DNA of 64,000 nt from NCBI GenBank assembly GCA_046759185.1, contig JBHIBO010000006.1:9989-73988 (forward strand), in the 5' to 3' direction. Below the pieces are notes generated by a model. It was given only the letters and a program-made list of their open reading frames with translations. It did not search any database and had not been told where the DNA came from. This DNA comes from JAJISK01 sp046759185. Lineage in GTDB: Archaea; Thermoplasmatota; Thermoplasmata; RBG-16-68-12; JAJISG01. Positions 1-8,258 of this stretch are shown piece after piece; the first letter of the stretch is position 1; the number at the start of each line of letters is the position of its first letter. Both the position numbers and the translations under genes were made by a program.

Positions 1-65
1 CGAGGTAGCTACGCCTTTACTGCCCCGACGGAATCCTTATTGGGCTCTCGCCGTTGGACGGTTGG

Positions 66-491
66 ATGCGGAGCCTCGAGGACATCTTCGGCGACACCCT
101 GTTTCTGGGCGCCACCCGCGGCTTGAAGCGAGACGAGGAACGCCTGTGGATGATTGCCGAACACTTGGAGGAGGACGAGACGGCCTTGGCCTTCCTCTCC
201 CTCAGGACCGGCAACCTCCTGCTCACGCCGAAACGGGTGTTAGAGTTGAAGCCCCATCTGGACGTGGGCGGCATGTGGAACGTCCTTCGCTTCGAGGGCT
301 ACGCGGTCACTGCAGAGGAAGAACTGCGATACATCCAGCGAGTCCATGTCGAGGCGTCCCGGGGAGGCGGCAGACTTGGGCTCGAGACCCGGTCCGGTGA
401 GCGAGAGTGGTCGGTTCCAGCGGCTTCCTCCTCGAAGGATCCGTCGAGCAACGCAAGGGCCTTCGCTGATCGCATTTTGGAGAGGCTCTAG
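66..491 (+). CDS. Hypothetical protein, possibly PH-like
   Basis: This 141-residue protein has no family I can name. Residues from about 35 alternate short hydrophobic and charged strands (LAFLSLRTGNLLLTPKRVL, then RYIQRVHVEA and REWSVPAAS). That pattern resembles the small beta-barrel PH-like domains of bacterial and archaeal unknowns, but it is only an impression. I prefer the ATG at 66; an in-frame TTG at 54 would add four residues. There is no signal peptide or membrane segment, so it is probably cytosolic. The next gene lies 62 nt downstream on the same strand with its own weak AT-rich box near 521-530. Confidence 0.6.
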   Translation: MRSLEDIFGDTLFLGATRGLKRDEERLWMIAEHLEEDETALAFLSLRTGNLLLTPKRVLELKPHLDVGGMWNVLRFEGYAVTAEEELRYIQRVHVEASRGGGRLGLETRSGEREWSVPAASSSKDPSSNARAFADRILERL

Positions 492-553
492 TGCGGACCA
501 CACCGTTCTGGGCTGCGGAAGGTTAAAGCTCGGGGACCCATGGCGAGAAGCTG

Positions 554-940
554 ATGGAAGAGCGCGTCTTGGTCTTCGACTTGACGAACACACCGCCCAA
601 GCAACGCGTCAACCACGCCCACATCCGCGAAGATCTCGTCGCACTGCATGCTCATCCGGTGGAGAAGGAGCCCGGCATCCTGGAGGGAGTGGTCCTTCAC
701 CGGAGAGACTTCACCCTGGTGATGACCGTGAACTACCGGAAGCAAGAGGAAACCCTGGAGTTCGACGGGTCGCGGGGGACTACCGTCACGTCCGCGGACG
801 TCGGCATCGGCTCCGTGGTCTTCACGTACCGCGAGGGTGAGAAGAAGGCCAAGGATGAGGTGTCGGTCCTCTCTCTGCGGCAACTCGACAGTCGCCTCCG
901 TCGCCGCGTCCGGGATGTCCGCGAACGCGACTCCCCCTAG
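554..940 (+). CDS. Hypothetical protein (128 aa)
   Basis: I do not recognise this protein. It is soluble and charged. It begins MEERVLVFDLTNTPP, has a middle rich in short beta-strand-like stretches (GVVLHRRDFTLVMTVNYRKQ) and ends in an arginine-rich helix. The spacing suggests a single alpha/beta domain. It follows another unknown gene on the same strand and ends just before the tRNA-Ala promoter, so it may be the last gene of a small unit. Codon use resembles its neighbours, which supports it being real. Confidence 0.6.
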   Translation: MEERVLVFDLTNTPPKQRVNHAHIREDLVALHAHPVEKEPGILEGVVLHRRDFTLVMTVNYRKQEETLEFDGSRGTTVTSADVGIGSVVFTYREGEKKAKDEVSVLSLRQLDSRLRRRVRDVRERDSP

Positions 941-976
941 GCAGAAAGAAATGGATCCTCGCGGCGGATGAAAGGG

Positions 977-983
977 TTTTATC
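977..983 (+). promoter_or_regulatory. TATA box of tRNA-Ala
   Basis: The sequence TTTTATC ends 24 nt before the first base of the tRNA-Ala gene. That is the usual archaeal TBP-site distance for a tRNA transcribed from or just before its mature 5' end. Confidence 0.6.
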
Positions 984-1006
984 AGGAGCCCCTCATCGAT
1001 GGATCA

Positions 1007-1079
1007 GGGCCGGTAGATCAGTTGGAAGATCGCCACCTTGGCATGGTGGAGGCCGTGGGTTCAAATCCCACCCGGTCCA
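1007..1079 (+). tRNA. tRNA-Ala (GGC)
   Basis: A 73-nt tRNA gene. The acceptor GGGCCGG pairs with CCGGTCC and includes the G3:U70 wobble that marks alanine tRNAs. The anticodon stem CCACC/GGTGG closes the loop TTGGCAT with anticodon GGC. The T arm GTGGG-TTCAAAT-CCCAC is standard. The discriminator A is followed directly by CTTC, so CCA is not encoded and must be added by the CCA enzyme found in this window. No intron is seen. Confidence 0.95.
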
Positions 1080-1092
1080 CTTCATCGCTCTC

Positions 1093-2055
1093 TCAAATGG
1101 TCTGTTCCAGCCGATCCAGGACTTGAAGACCCCTGAGTGTGATCATCTTGCTTGGCGCCCCCGGCGCCTCGAGGGAGAAGGGGGTGGGCCTCTTCTTCGG
1201 ATTCTTCAGAAGCCAGTTCGCATAGCCTCCTTCGACGTCTGGATGCACGGCATCCAGGTTCCACGTGCCGTCCGCACGCCGCTGCTCTTGAAGCCAGCCC
1301 ACAGCGAACTCGAGTCGCGGATCGTACCCGTATCCCAAGGCGGTCATGAAGTCGAGTCCCACCAAGAGGTCGTAGTAGTAGTGGTTGGGGTAATGGGAGC
1401 GGTACCAGGGCTCATACCGAGCCCCCTGTTTGTGGAGTTCCCTCTCCAGGAAGAACTCCGCGCCCTGCTCGACGACGCGGTGCATGCCCGCCGTCCACTT
1501 CCGTCGAGGATAGACGGCGAAGGCACTCAGGCCCTCCCAGGAGTCGAGGTTTCGACCCGTCCCGAAACAGTTCCACCCACCCTTCGGGTCCGCGCGGTCG
1601 ACGAGCCACTCGAAGGCACTCCGAACTCGTGGTTCGTCTACATAACCAAAGCGAACGAGGGCCCGGGCGGTGTTGCCCGTGATGCACAGATGACCGACCC
1701 TCATATTGTCGGCACCGAAGCCGCCGTCCTTCTTCGCGAAGCGGTCCATCCACATCTGACAGGCCTTGTCGATCCGAGGATCTGACGTCGTCAAGCCTAG
1801 ATCCGACAGGACGAGCAACATCCAGTTGGTAGAGGTGTACTTGGGTCGATAGAGACTCTCCTGGGCGACCCACCAGCCGCCCGCCTCCTGCTGGTCGAGG
1901 ATGGCGGCGGCCCATCCCTCGACGCCGATCCTCTCCTTCGCGGATTGTACCTCGCCATCATCCTCCGATTGCCCCCGAATCTGCGTGAGCGCGAGGTATC
2001 GGATGGAGGGTTCGCCCTCCTCCAGCAACCACTCCAGGGCTGAATCGAACCCCAT
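1093..2055 (-). CDS. Alpha/alpha-toroid (prenyltransferase/squalene-cyclase-like) protein
   Basis: A 320-residue protein made of repeated helical pairs with the motif G-G-[WF] after each helix: EAGGWWV, KDGGFGADN, PKGGWNCFG and RADGTWN. This is the alpha6/alpha6-toroid pattern of the prenyltransferase and squalene-cyclase superfamily. The DXDD cyclase acid motif is absent and the protein is half the length of a triterpene cyclase, so a cyclase reaction should not be assumed. The ATG at 2055 follows an AT-rich box in the divergent region. The upstream extension to 2439 lacks toroid repeats and overlaps the divergent gene. Many archaea have such stand-alone toroid proteins of unknown role. Confidence 0.8.
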   Translation of the reverse strand: MGFDSALEWLLEEGEPSIRYLALTQIRGQSEDDGEVQSAKERIGVEGWAAAILDQQEAGGWWVAQESLYRPKYTSTNWMLLVLSDLGLTTSDPRIDKACQMWMDRFAKKDGGFGADNMRVGHLCITGNTARALVRFGYVDEPRVRSAFEWLVDRADPKGGWNCFGTGRNLDSWEGLSAFAVYPRRKWTAGMHRVVEQGAEFFLERELHKQGARYEPWYRSHYPNHYYYDLLVGLDFMTALGYGYDPRLEFAVGWLQEQRRADGTWNLDAVHPDVEGGYANWLLKNPKKRPTPFSLEAPGAPSKMITLRGLQVLDRLEQTI

Positions 2056-2148
2056 GACGCCCGTCCCCGACCGCGGTACGTCCTCGGCCCTTAAACCCAC
2101 ACGCCCAGAACCGAAACGCACAAGGCCAATCACGATTCTGACGCCGCA

Positions 2149-2430
2149 ATGAGCTTCCTTGACGTGGAGACGTGGGAACGAATCCGGATCGCCAACCAGG
2201 TGCTGCAGACGCTCTGGGACTATTTGGAGAGCCGGGGCGCGAACGTGGACCAGCCCCAGGCCGATCCCGGCCTTGCCGGAGCCCTGTACTGGGTGGGCCA
2301 ATGCAGTCGAGAGAGGACAGAGGGGATCGCCACGGAGAAGCTCGATGGGGTCATTTGGGATCCCCGGCAGGCCGGCTGGGTCTGCGAGCGGCATCTCCTT
2401 GGTGCCAGTGAGGGGACAGGCGCGGAATAG
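2149..2430 (+). CDS. Hypothetical protein (93 aa)
   Basis: A small soluble protein I cannot assign. Its N-terminal half is a helix (LDVETWERIRIANQVLQTLWDYLE). The remainder contains aromatic residues and two cysteines (GQC and WVC), which could be structural. It starts at an ATG 93 nt from the divergent toroid gene, so the two may share a promoter region. Amino-acid composition looks like coding sequence, but there is no family support. Confidence 0.45.
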   Translation: MSFLDVETWERIRIANQVLQTLWDYLESRGANVDQPQADPGLAGALYWVGQCSRERTEGIATEKLDGVIWDPRQAGWVCERHLLGASEGTGAE

Positions 2431-2466
2431 CGCGAACATAGGTTACCTGTATAAGTATATCAAGAC

Positions 2467-2877
2467 GTGAGCGTCTTCGCGTTTGTGGGCCGACGGAAGG
2501 GCGCGAGAACCCGACCCACGGAACTCCGTATCGCCGCGGTTCGTCTGGTCCGCTCAGGTGTCGCGCAGTGCCGCGTCGCGGAGGCATTCGATGTGGATCC
2601 GTCCACCGTCTCTCGCTGGTGTCGTCTGGCACGGACGGGGGGTCTCAATGCGCTGGCCCGTCGCCCCGTCACGGGGCGGCCTCGGAAGGTCTCGGACCAG
2701 GCCTTGCGGGAATTACCTCTCCTACTCGCCGATGACCCCTCCACACACGGGCTCCCGGGTCATCGATGGAACCTCTCCCTGGTGACTGAGCTAATCATGC
2801 AACGATATGGGGTGAGGTACCACCCGTCCCATGTGGGGAGGCTTCTGCGTTCTCTCCGTGTTGAATTGATTAACTAA
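2467..2877 (+). pseudogene. IS630-type transposase, N-terminal fragment
   Basis: The 136-residue product has the N-terminal helix-turn-helix and linker of IS630/Tc1-type transposases: RIAAVRLVRSGVAQCRVAEAF, then DPSTVSRWCRL, LARRPVTGRPRK and, near the end, RYHPSHVGRLLRSL. In intact elements the DDE catalytic domain (about 200 residues) follows this point. Here the frame ends at VELIN and nothing resembling the catalytic half follows before the ankyrin gene. I read it as a decayed insertion sequence. It could instead have been kept as a small DNA-binding protein: a TATA-like stretch (TATAAGTATA, near 2450-2460) lies just before the GTG at 2467. Confidence 0.7.
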
Positions 2878-2926
2878 TGCAGACCTGCGCAAGGAAGAAG
2901 TACCCCCTGGGGGCGTCGGCACCCTT

Positions 2927-3628
2927 ATGATGACCCAGAAACATCGGAGGGAAGTGCAAGCCCGTCTATTCAAGGCCATCGAGGAGGGGGATGTGGAAGC
3001 CGTGGTGGAGCTCTTCGAGATTGATCCGGACCTCGTATCGGGGTCGAACTCCGAGGGGGCGAGTCCTCTAATCTGGGCGGCGTACTACCGGCGAGGCAAA
3101 ATCGTCGATCTTCTCATGGAGCACGGTGCCCGACCCGACATCTTCGAGGCATCGGCCCTGGATCTCAACGATCGCGTGCGGGACCTCCTGGAATCTGACC
3201 GAACGTTGGTCGATCGCTACAGCTTCGATGGATGGACTCCTCTTCACTTGGCGGCCCACTTCGGGAGTGTGGATGTCCTACGCACCCTCCTGGCGACCGG
3301 CGCCAGTCACCAGGCCGTCTCCCGCAACAGCAACGGGAACCAACCGTTGCAGGCGGCAGCGGCGGGGCGTCAGGTCGAGGCGGTAACCCTTCTCTTGCGG
3401 GTCGGAGCCGACCCGGACGCTCGTAGCGAGGGCGGCTTCACGGCCCTCCACTCTGCAGCGGCCAGCGGCGACGTGGAGTTGACTCGGACCCTGCTTGAAG
3501 CCGGCGCAACGGTCGACGTCAGGGCTGACGGGGGGAAGACCCCCTTGGAGCTGGCCATCGAGGCGAATCACACGGCCATCGTGGACCTCCTCGAGGCCGC
3601 GCAGGATGGGCTATGGAACGGCACCTAG
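2927..3628 (+). CDS. Ankyrin-repeat protein
   Basis: A 233-residue protein built almost wholly of ankyrin repeats. An N-terminal helix pair is followed by repeats near residues 44-75 (ASPLIWAAYYRRGKIVDLLMEHGA), 107-138 (WTPLHLAAHFGSVDVLRTLLATGA), 142-173, 177-207 (FTALHSAAASGDVELTRTLLEAGA) and a last one at 210-228. The [TS]PLHxAA motif and the LL-xxGA ends are clear. Ankyrin proteins act as protein-binding scaffolds, and the partner here is unknown. There is no signal peptide or membrane helix. Either ATG of the ATGATG start could be used. Confidence 0.85.
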   Translation: MMTQKHRREVQARLFKAIEEGDVEAVVELFEIDPDLVSGSNSEGASPLIWAAYYRRGKIVDLLMEHGARPDIFEASALDLNDRVRDLLESDRTLVDRYSFDGWTPLHLAAHFGSVDVLRTLLATGASHQAVSRNSNGNQPLQAAAAGRQVEAVTLLLRVGADPDARSEGGFTALHSAAASGDVELTRTLLEAGATVDVRADGGKTPLELAIEANHTAIVDLLEAAQDGLWNGT

Positions 3629-3764
3629 ATCTGCCTCCAACGCGAAGGAGGGGCAACGGTGAGTCAGTGGCCGGGCAAAGCCTTTAGGGGCCAACAGCCT
3701 CCGATCCGCGGGGAGGGGACCGGTCCGACTCGAAGGACCGAGGCACCCCCAGGCGGATGATCCC

Positions 3765-4046
3765 ATGAAGACAGTGGTTGATGGTCCTCTCGGCAGCAAT
3801 GAAGTGAAAGGCCTCAAACAGATCAAAGACAGGATTCGAGAGCTCCACGCGCAATTCTCGGAACTAGAGGACGGGCTGCGGAAGTTCCTCCCGAATTTTA
3901 AGGAGTGGACCATCCGCCCGGTCGATCTGAAGCCCGTTTGGTGGAACTTCGAGGAGCTATACAAGGCGGACTACCACGGGACGGACAATGAACTGTACGA
4001 GGTCATCGTGTCGCCCGAGGGGAAGCTGCAAGTAACCCAGCTCTAG
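3765..4046 (+). CDS. Hypothetical protein (93 aa)
   Basis: I do not recognise this small protein. It begins with a likely coiled-coil helix (VKGLKQIKDRIRELHAQFSELEDGLRKFL). An aromatic segment (EWTIRPVDLKPVWWNFEELY) and a short beta-like tail follow. It stands alone between the ankyrin gene and the EamA transporter, with an AT-rich box (CCTTTAGG) near 3680 upstream. The helix-plus-domain layout suggests a small dimeric cytosolic protein. Confidence 0.6.
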   Translation: MKTVVDGPLGSNEVKGLKQIKDRIRELHAQFSELEDGLRKFLPNFKEWTIRPVDLKPVWWNFEELYKADYHGTDNELYEVIVSPEGKLQVTQL

Positions 4047-4134
4047 CCCTGCCTGCGATGGGCATCGCATCGCACACAGTCGCCTTCTTGGCTCATAACG
4101 GCATCCGACGAGTCCGGGTCCACGGAGGCGCCCC

Positions 4135-4998
4135 ATGGTCGAAATCTGGCTCTTCTTTGCGTTGGGAGCGACCCTTGTATGGGGCCTGGGACAGATCGCC
4201 GCCAAGCAGGGGGTAGGTCGCCTCGGTCCGAGGAAGATGGCAGCCGTGGTTGCGCTTGGGGAGGCCGGGGTCTTCCTCGCGGCCTACGTGGCTTCCGGCA
4301 CCCCAGCCCTGGGGGGGAGTCGAGGCATTCTCCTCGGCCTGGCCGCCGGGATTACAGGGATGCTGGGCTTCGTCACATACTATGAGACCATCGCCCGGGG
4401 AACCATCTCGCGGGTGGGTACGATCATTGCGGCCTACCCGGCTATCACCGTCATCCTGGCCCTGATCTTTCTCGGCGAATCCATCACGCCGACCCAGGGC
4501 CTGGGCGTCGTGTTGCTCTTGAGCTCTGCCGTTCTTCTGGGAAGGACCGAGCAGCAGACCTCCGGGGCAGGTGGACGGGCTCTGACCCTCATGGTTCTCG
4601 TGTCGTTCCTTCTGTGGGGCGTCTGGGGATTCATGGTGAAGGTCGCCGTGACCGAGTTGGGTGAGGGGTCGACCTTCTTCTATTTCGCCGTATCCAACGT
4701 CCTCGTGGCCTTCCCCCTCTTGTTGTTCGTTCGGGTACGGGGGTCACGGCCGTTCGTGGCTGACCGGCGCCACCTAGCGTGGCCGCTGCTGACGATCCTG
4801 ATGGGGTCCAGTGGGGTAATCCTAATGACGCTAGCCTTCGTTGATGGCCCCGCGACCTTGGTCGCCGCATTGACGGGGGCCTATCCCGTCGTCACCGTTC
4901 TGGCAGCCGCGACACTCCTCCACGAGCGCTTTCGTACGGTGGACATCCTTGCCGTGGCCGCCTTCGTGGTGGGACTCCTCGCCGTGGCTCTGGTCTAG
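4135..4998 (+). CDS. EamA/DMT-family membrane transporter
   Basis: A 287-residue protein with about ten hydrophobic helices and an internal duplication typical of the drug/metabolite transporter (EamA) family. Each half begins with a [LW]WG motif (TLVWGLGQIAAKQG at residue 14; LLWGVWGFMVKVA near 160) and ends with an LGE-like segment (ALIFLGESITPTQ, LHERFRTVD). Members export or import small metabolites and the substrate cannot be read from sequence. The gene is convergent with the ECF transporter operon, with only 34 nt between stop codons, so it is not part of that unit. Confidence 0.88.
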   Translation: MVEIWLFFALGATLVWGLGQIAAKQGVGRLGPRKMAAVVALGEAGVFLAAYVASGTPALGGSRGILLGLAAGITGMLGFVTYYETIARGTISRVGTIIAAYPAITVILALIFLGESITPTQGLGVVLLLSSAVLLGRTEQQTSGAGGRALTLMVLVSFLLWGVWGFMVKVAVTELGEGSTFFYFAVSNVLVAFPLLLFVRVRGSRPFVADRRHLAWPLLTILMGSSGVILMTLAFVDGPATLVAALTGAYPVVTVLAAATLLHERFRTVDILAVAAFVVGLLAVALV

Positions 4999-5032
4999 GG
5001 TGCGCCCGAAGCGGAAGCCCCTCGAGGCAGGG

Positions 5033-5866
5033 TCACAGAAGCCCACCCACGAAACGGAACACGAGGGCCGCGGAGAGGAGGGTCACGGCAGCGACCGACA
5101 CGGCCACGTCCCCAGGACGAACCACCAAGTCGACGCTGTTGGTCCTCGTGGGGTAGGCGAAGGTTGCGCGAGCCTCCAAAGCCTCCCCGAGTCGCACCGA
5201 GCGACGGAGAACGCTGACGAAGAGGGGGAGAAGAAGGGGCATCACAGCACGCCATCGACGTCGGAGGGGTCCTCCCGTCTCGAGGTCCAAGCCCCGCGCC
5301 ATCTGCGCCTCGCGAATCCGTCGGGCCTCGTCGGCGAGGATGGGGATAAACCGGAAGGCCAGACTCAGGGTCAGGACGAAAAAGTAGGGGGCCCGGAGGG
5401 AAAGGAGGAGACCCTCCACATCGTCGAGACTCGTCGTTAGGAAGAAAACGCTCGCCGTGACAAGCATGAGGACGATGCGCGCATAGACCACGAGGCTGAA
5501 GAGAAGGGCTTCCCGAGTTATTGCCAGTTCCCCCAACAGGGGCGTCCCCGGGGGGGTCAGAGAGAGAATTACCGCTGCCTGTCCCGGCGGATAGGTGTAG
5601 ATGGAGTGTAGGAAAGCGTTGAGGGGCACCAGGAAGAGGGCAAGGAGCGCATAGATACGAAGGGACCCCACCAAGGCACCTCCGACGCGACCCACTGCGA
5701 TCAGGATGCCGAGGGGCAGGAGGACGACCAGAACCGCCCGAAGGTCCATCCACAGCCACAGAAAGAGAATGAGGGACGCGACAACGACGAGCTTTGCGCG
5801 TGGGTCAAGGCGATGGAGGGGCGTCTCGCCTTTCCGGTAGCGAAAAGCCGCCAGCGGGTCACTCAT
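5033..5866 (-). CDS. ecfT: ECF transporter T component (EcfT)
   Basis: The transmembrane coupling subunit of an energy-coupling-factor vitamin/metal transporter, 277 residues with six or so membrane helices. It starts MSDPLAAFRYRKGETPLHRLDPRAKLL-like, the conserved EcfT N-terminus (P-hydrophobic-H-LDPR-K). Near residue 215 it has RSVRLGEALEARATF, corresponding to the Ala-Arg coupling motif that docks on the ATPases. Its ATG overlaps the stop of the upstream ATPase gene by four bases, so translation is coupled. It is the last gene of the S-A-A-T operon. Confidence 0.92.
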   Translation of the reverse strand: MSDPLAAFRYRKGETPLHRLDPRAKLVVVASLILFLWLWMDLRAVLVVLLPLGILIAVGRVGGALVGSLRIYALLALFLVPLNAFLHSIYTYPPGQAAVILSLTPPGTPLLGELAITREALLFSLVVYARIVLMLVTASVFFLTTSLDDVEGLLLSLRAPYFFVLTLSLAFRFIPILADEARRIREAQMARGLDLETGGPLRRRWRAVMPLLLPLFVSVLRRSVRLGEALEARATFAYPTRTNSVDLVVRPGDVAVSVAAVTLLSAALVFRFVGGLL

Positions 5867-6678
5867 GCGGACCCTCTCAGGTGCCCACTCACCTCCCGGT
5901 AAAGGCGGGAACTTGGGTCGATGCCCCGCTCCTCCATGAGGGCGAGCAGGCGAGGAATCTCCGGTGGGTGGAGTCCCGCCTCGGCCAGGGACGGATGGGC
6001 GAAGACCTCCGCCGTTCTCCCCTCGAGGAACACGCGTCCTCGTCTCAGGATCACGACCCGATCGCTGGACTCGTAGGCGAACTCCAAGTCGTGGGTTATG
6101 AAGACAACTGTCTTGTCCTCCTGGGTGAGGGTCCGAGCAATCGTGGCCAGGTGTCGCTTCCTCCCGTAGTCCATCCCCTTCGTGGGCTCATCGAGCAGGA
6201 GGACAGCGGGTTGAAGGACAAAGCTCGAAGCGAGAGCCACACTCTTTCGTTCCCCTCCGCTTAAGGCGGCCGGGAGGCGGTGGCGCGCCTTCCATAGGTC
6301 AAACCGACGTAGCTCGGTCTCCACCCGCTCCTCCACTTCCGGCGGCGGTTGACCTAAGTTTCGTGGTCCAAAGGCCACCTCATCCCGAACGCGTTCCAGG
6401 AAGATCTGGTGGTCGGGGTTCTGAAACACAAGCCCGACGTCCCTGGTAATCTCGTGTGTCGTGAGTTGCGAGGTGTCCCTGCCCTCGAGCCAGATGGTAC
6501 CCTGCGTGGGCCTGAGCAACCCAAGGAGGAGCCGCGCAAGTGTGGTCTTCCCCGAGCCGTTCTCACCTAAGAGCGCGACCCGCTCCCCGGGAAGGAAGTC
6601 GAGGGTCAGGCCTCGAATGGCCTCAACACCGTTGGGGTAGGCATAGTGCACATCACGAAGACTAAGCAGTGGTCTCAA
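5863..6678 (-). CDS. ecfA2: ECF transporter ATPase (second EcfA)
   Basis: A 271-residue ABC ATPase with all motifs: Walker A GENGSGKTTL, Q-loop VFQNPDHQIF, signature LSGGERKSVALA, Walker B VLLLDEPTKGMD and H-loop FITHD. The QNPDxQ motif is characteristic of EcfA/CbiO proteins. It probably forms a heterodimer with the ATPase encoded just upstream. The TTG start at 6678 overlaps the upstream stop by 17 nt, and the end overlaps ecfT by 4 nt. The protein acts at the cytoplasmic face of the membrane. Confidence 0.92.
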   Translation of the reverse strand: MRPLLSLRDVHYAYPNGVEAIRGLTLDFLPGERVALLGENGSGKTTLARLLLGLLRPTQGTIWLEGRDTSQLTTHEITRDVGLVFQNPDHQIFLERVRDEVAFGPRNLGQPPPEVEERVETELRRFDLWKARHRLPAALSGGERKSVALASSFVLQPAVLLLDEPTKGMDYGRKRHLATIARTLTQEDKTVVFITHDLEFAYESSDRVVILRRGRVFLEGRTAEVFAHPSLAEAGLHPPEIPRLLALMEERGIDPSSRLYREVSGHLRGSA

Positions 6679-7534
6679 GTCCGTCAGGTCGGGTCCTCCC
6701 GTACCGAATGAGCTCTTCGAGCAGGTCCTCCGATGTCAGCGGACACGGGCCATCAATGCCTCCCAATGCAAGATGGCGCCACACCTGAATCGGCGTAGGT
6801 ATCTCGATGCCCAACCCGTCCAGCTCCGGCCGGGCCATAACCTCCTTCGGGGGACCGTCAAAGGCGACACGCCCCTGGTCGAGGACAACGAGGCGATCGA
6901 CGATTCGAAGCACATCTGCAAGGCGGTGATCTGTGAGGACGACGGTCCGCTCGGAACTCCGAGCGAGTCCCTCGACTGCCCGAAGAATCTCCTGACGTCC
7001 TCGGGGATCCAGCTCAGAGGCAGGCTCGTCGAGTAGCAGGATACGGGGGCGCATGGCGATGATGCTTGCGAGTGCCAAGCGCTGCATCTCGCCGCCGCTC
7101 AGCTCGACCACCTCCCGGTCCTTCAAGTCGCCAAGCCCCATCGCCTCCAGGGCCTCATCCACCCTCTCATCGATCACATCCCTGGGCAACCCTAGATTCT
7201 CCAGCCCAAAGGCGACGTCCCGTCGCACGCGGGAAGCGACAATCTGGTCCTCGGGCGACTGGAAGACGGTTCCGACGAAGGTCGCTACGCGGTTCGGCCG
7301 TAGGCTGAGGACGTCGTTGCCCAACACCCTGGCAACCCCCCGAGCCTCCCCCTCGTAGAAATCGAGAAGGAGACCGTTGATTGCACGCAGGAGGGTCGAC
7401 TTCCCAGAGCCCGTGGGACCCGTTACCAGAACGACCTGCCCCGCTGAGACTCGGAAGTCGACGTTGTCCAGGGCCCACGTCGACGACGTTTGATACCGGA
7501 AGCTCAGGCCCTGCACCTCGATGGCTGCGACCAT
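6662..7534 (-). CDS. ecfA1: ECF transporter ATPase (first EcfA)
   Basis: A 290-residue ABC ATPase and paralogue of the next gene. Motifs seen: Walker A GPTGSGKSTLL, Q-loop VFQSPEDQIV, signature LSGGEMQRLALA, Walker B ILLLDEPASELD and H-loop VLTDHR. The H-loop reads D-H instead of the usual T-H-D, as in many EcfA1-type subunits. It starts with ATG 8 nt after the S-component stop, so the two are co-transcribed. Together with EcfA2 and EcfT it makes the energy-coupling module. Confidence 0.92.
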   Translation of the reverse strand: MVAAIEVQGLSFRYQTSSTWALDNVDFRVSAGQVVLVTGPTGSGKSTLLRAINGLLLDFYEGEARGVARVLGNDVLSLRPNRVATFVGTVFQSPEDQIVASRVRRDVAFGLENLGLPRDVIDERVDEALEAMGLGDLKDREVVELSGGEMQRLALASIIAMRPRILLLDEPASELDPRGRQEILRAVEGLARSSERTVVLTDHRLADVLRIVDRLVVLDQGRVAFDGPPKEVMARPELDGLGIEIPTPIQVWRHLALGGIDGPCPLTSEDLLEELIRYGRTRPDGLETTA

Positions 7535-7541
7535 GGCGACG

Positions 7542-8258
7542 TCACCCCTTCCCCCATACCAACCAGGACGGTCGAAGGTCCGGCGGAAGGGCCCTCACGA
7601 TTAGGTAGGCAGGCACGATGTTGATTACACCCTGCACCGCGTTGAAGATTCCGATGGGCAACAGGAGGTCGAGGACCAAGGCCTCCGGCAGCCCGCGAAA
7701 GATTGGCAGGAACACATAGTTAAAGGGAGTCATCGCGGCGACCCTCGCGGCGATCGCAACCGAGGCCGCGAGCGCAAGGACCGCCCAGGTCCCATGGCCG
7801 CGCTTCGCAAGGGTACCACGAAACGCCGCCAGCGTGAGGGCGAGCGGAACCGCTGTGGAGAGTTCGGCGGCGGTCTTGAAAGCGGCCCCGATTGGGTTCC
7901 CGCGGGCGGCGACGGTGAAACCCGCGATGCTCGTGGCGACGATGGCCCCAGCTGGTCCGTAGAGGATGGCCGCGATGACGATGGGAATCCCCACGGGATC
8001 GAAGGAGATGACAGGGAGCAGAGGGAAGGCAACGTCAAGGTTGAGAAGCTCAAGAACGGAAGCGGCTGCGGAAAGCGCGGCGATCCCAGCAATCTCCTTT
8101 GGGGTTGCAGGCCAGGCCGCAGCCTGGCCCCAACGATTGGGTTGTCCTCGGGCCGGGTCTGGACCTCCTCCCGTGCCACGCCCATGGGGAGAAGTGATAA
8201 ATACGTTCTCGGAGAGCGACCCGTGTGCGTGGAGCAGCAATGCCAGCAGCGGGGGCAC
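7542..8258 (-). CDS. ECF transporter S component, start or frame uncertain
   Basis: The substrate-binding membrane subunit. The recognisable part begins at KEIAGIAALSAA (near 8095) and holds about six helices, including FDPVGIPIVIAAILYGPAGAIVA, which resembles the FxPxGxxP..YGP region of RibU-like S components. Riboflavin is therefore a reasonable but unproven guess. No ATG, GTG or TTG lies in frame close to the domain: the nearest are TTG 8240 and GTG 8258, inside the divergent gene. An ATG at 8185 sits in another frame, and one extra G in the GGGG at 8101-8104 would join it to this frame. Only the 3' end is firm. Confidence 0.7.
   Translation of the reverse strand: MPPLLALLLHAHGSLSENVFITSPHGRGTGGGPDPARGQPNRWGQAAAWPATPKEIAGIAALSAAASVLELLNLDVAFPLLPVISFDPVGIPIVIAAILYGPAGAIVATSIAGFTVAARGNPIGAAFKTAAELSTAVPLALTLAAFRGTLAKRGHGTWAVLALAASVAIAARVAAMTPFNYVFLPIFRGLPEALVLDLLLPIGIFNAVQGVINIVPAYLIVRALPPDLRPSWLVWGKG

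Noticed and set aside
1093..2439. Longer toroid protein starting at 2439
   Set aside because: The extra N-terminus has no toroid repeats and covers the divergent gene and promoter region; ATG 2055 is better placed.
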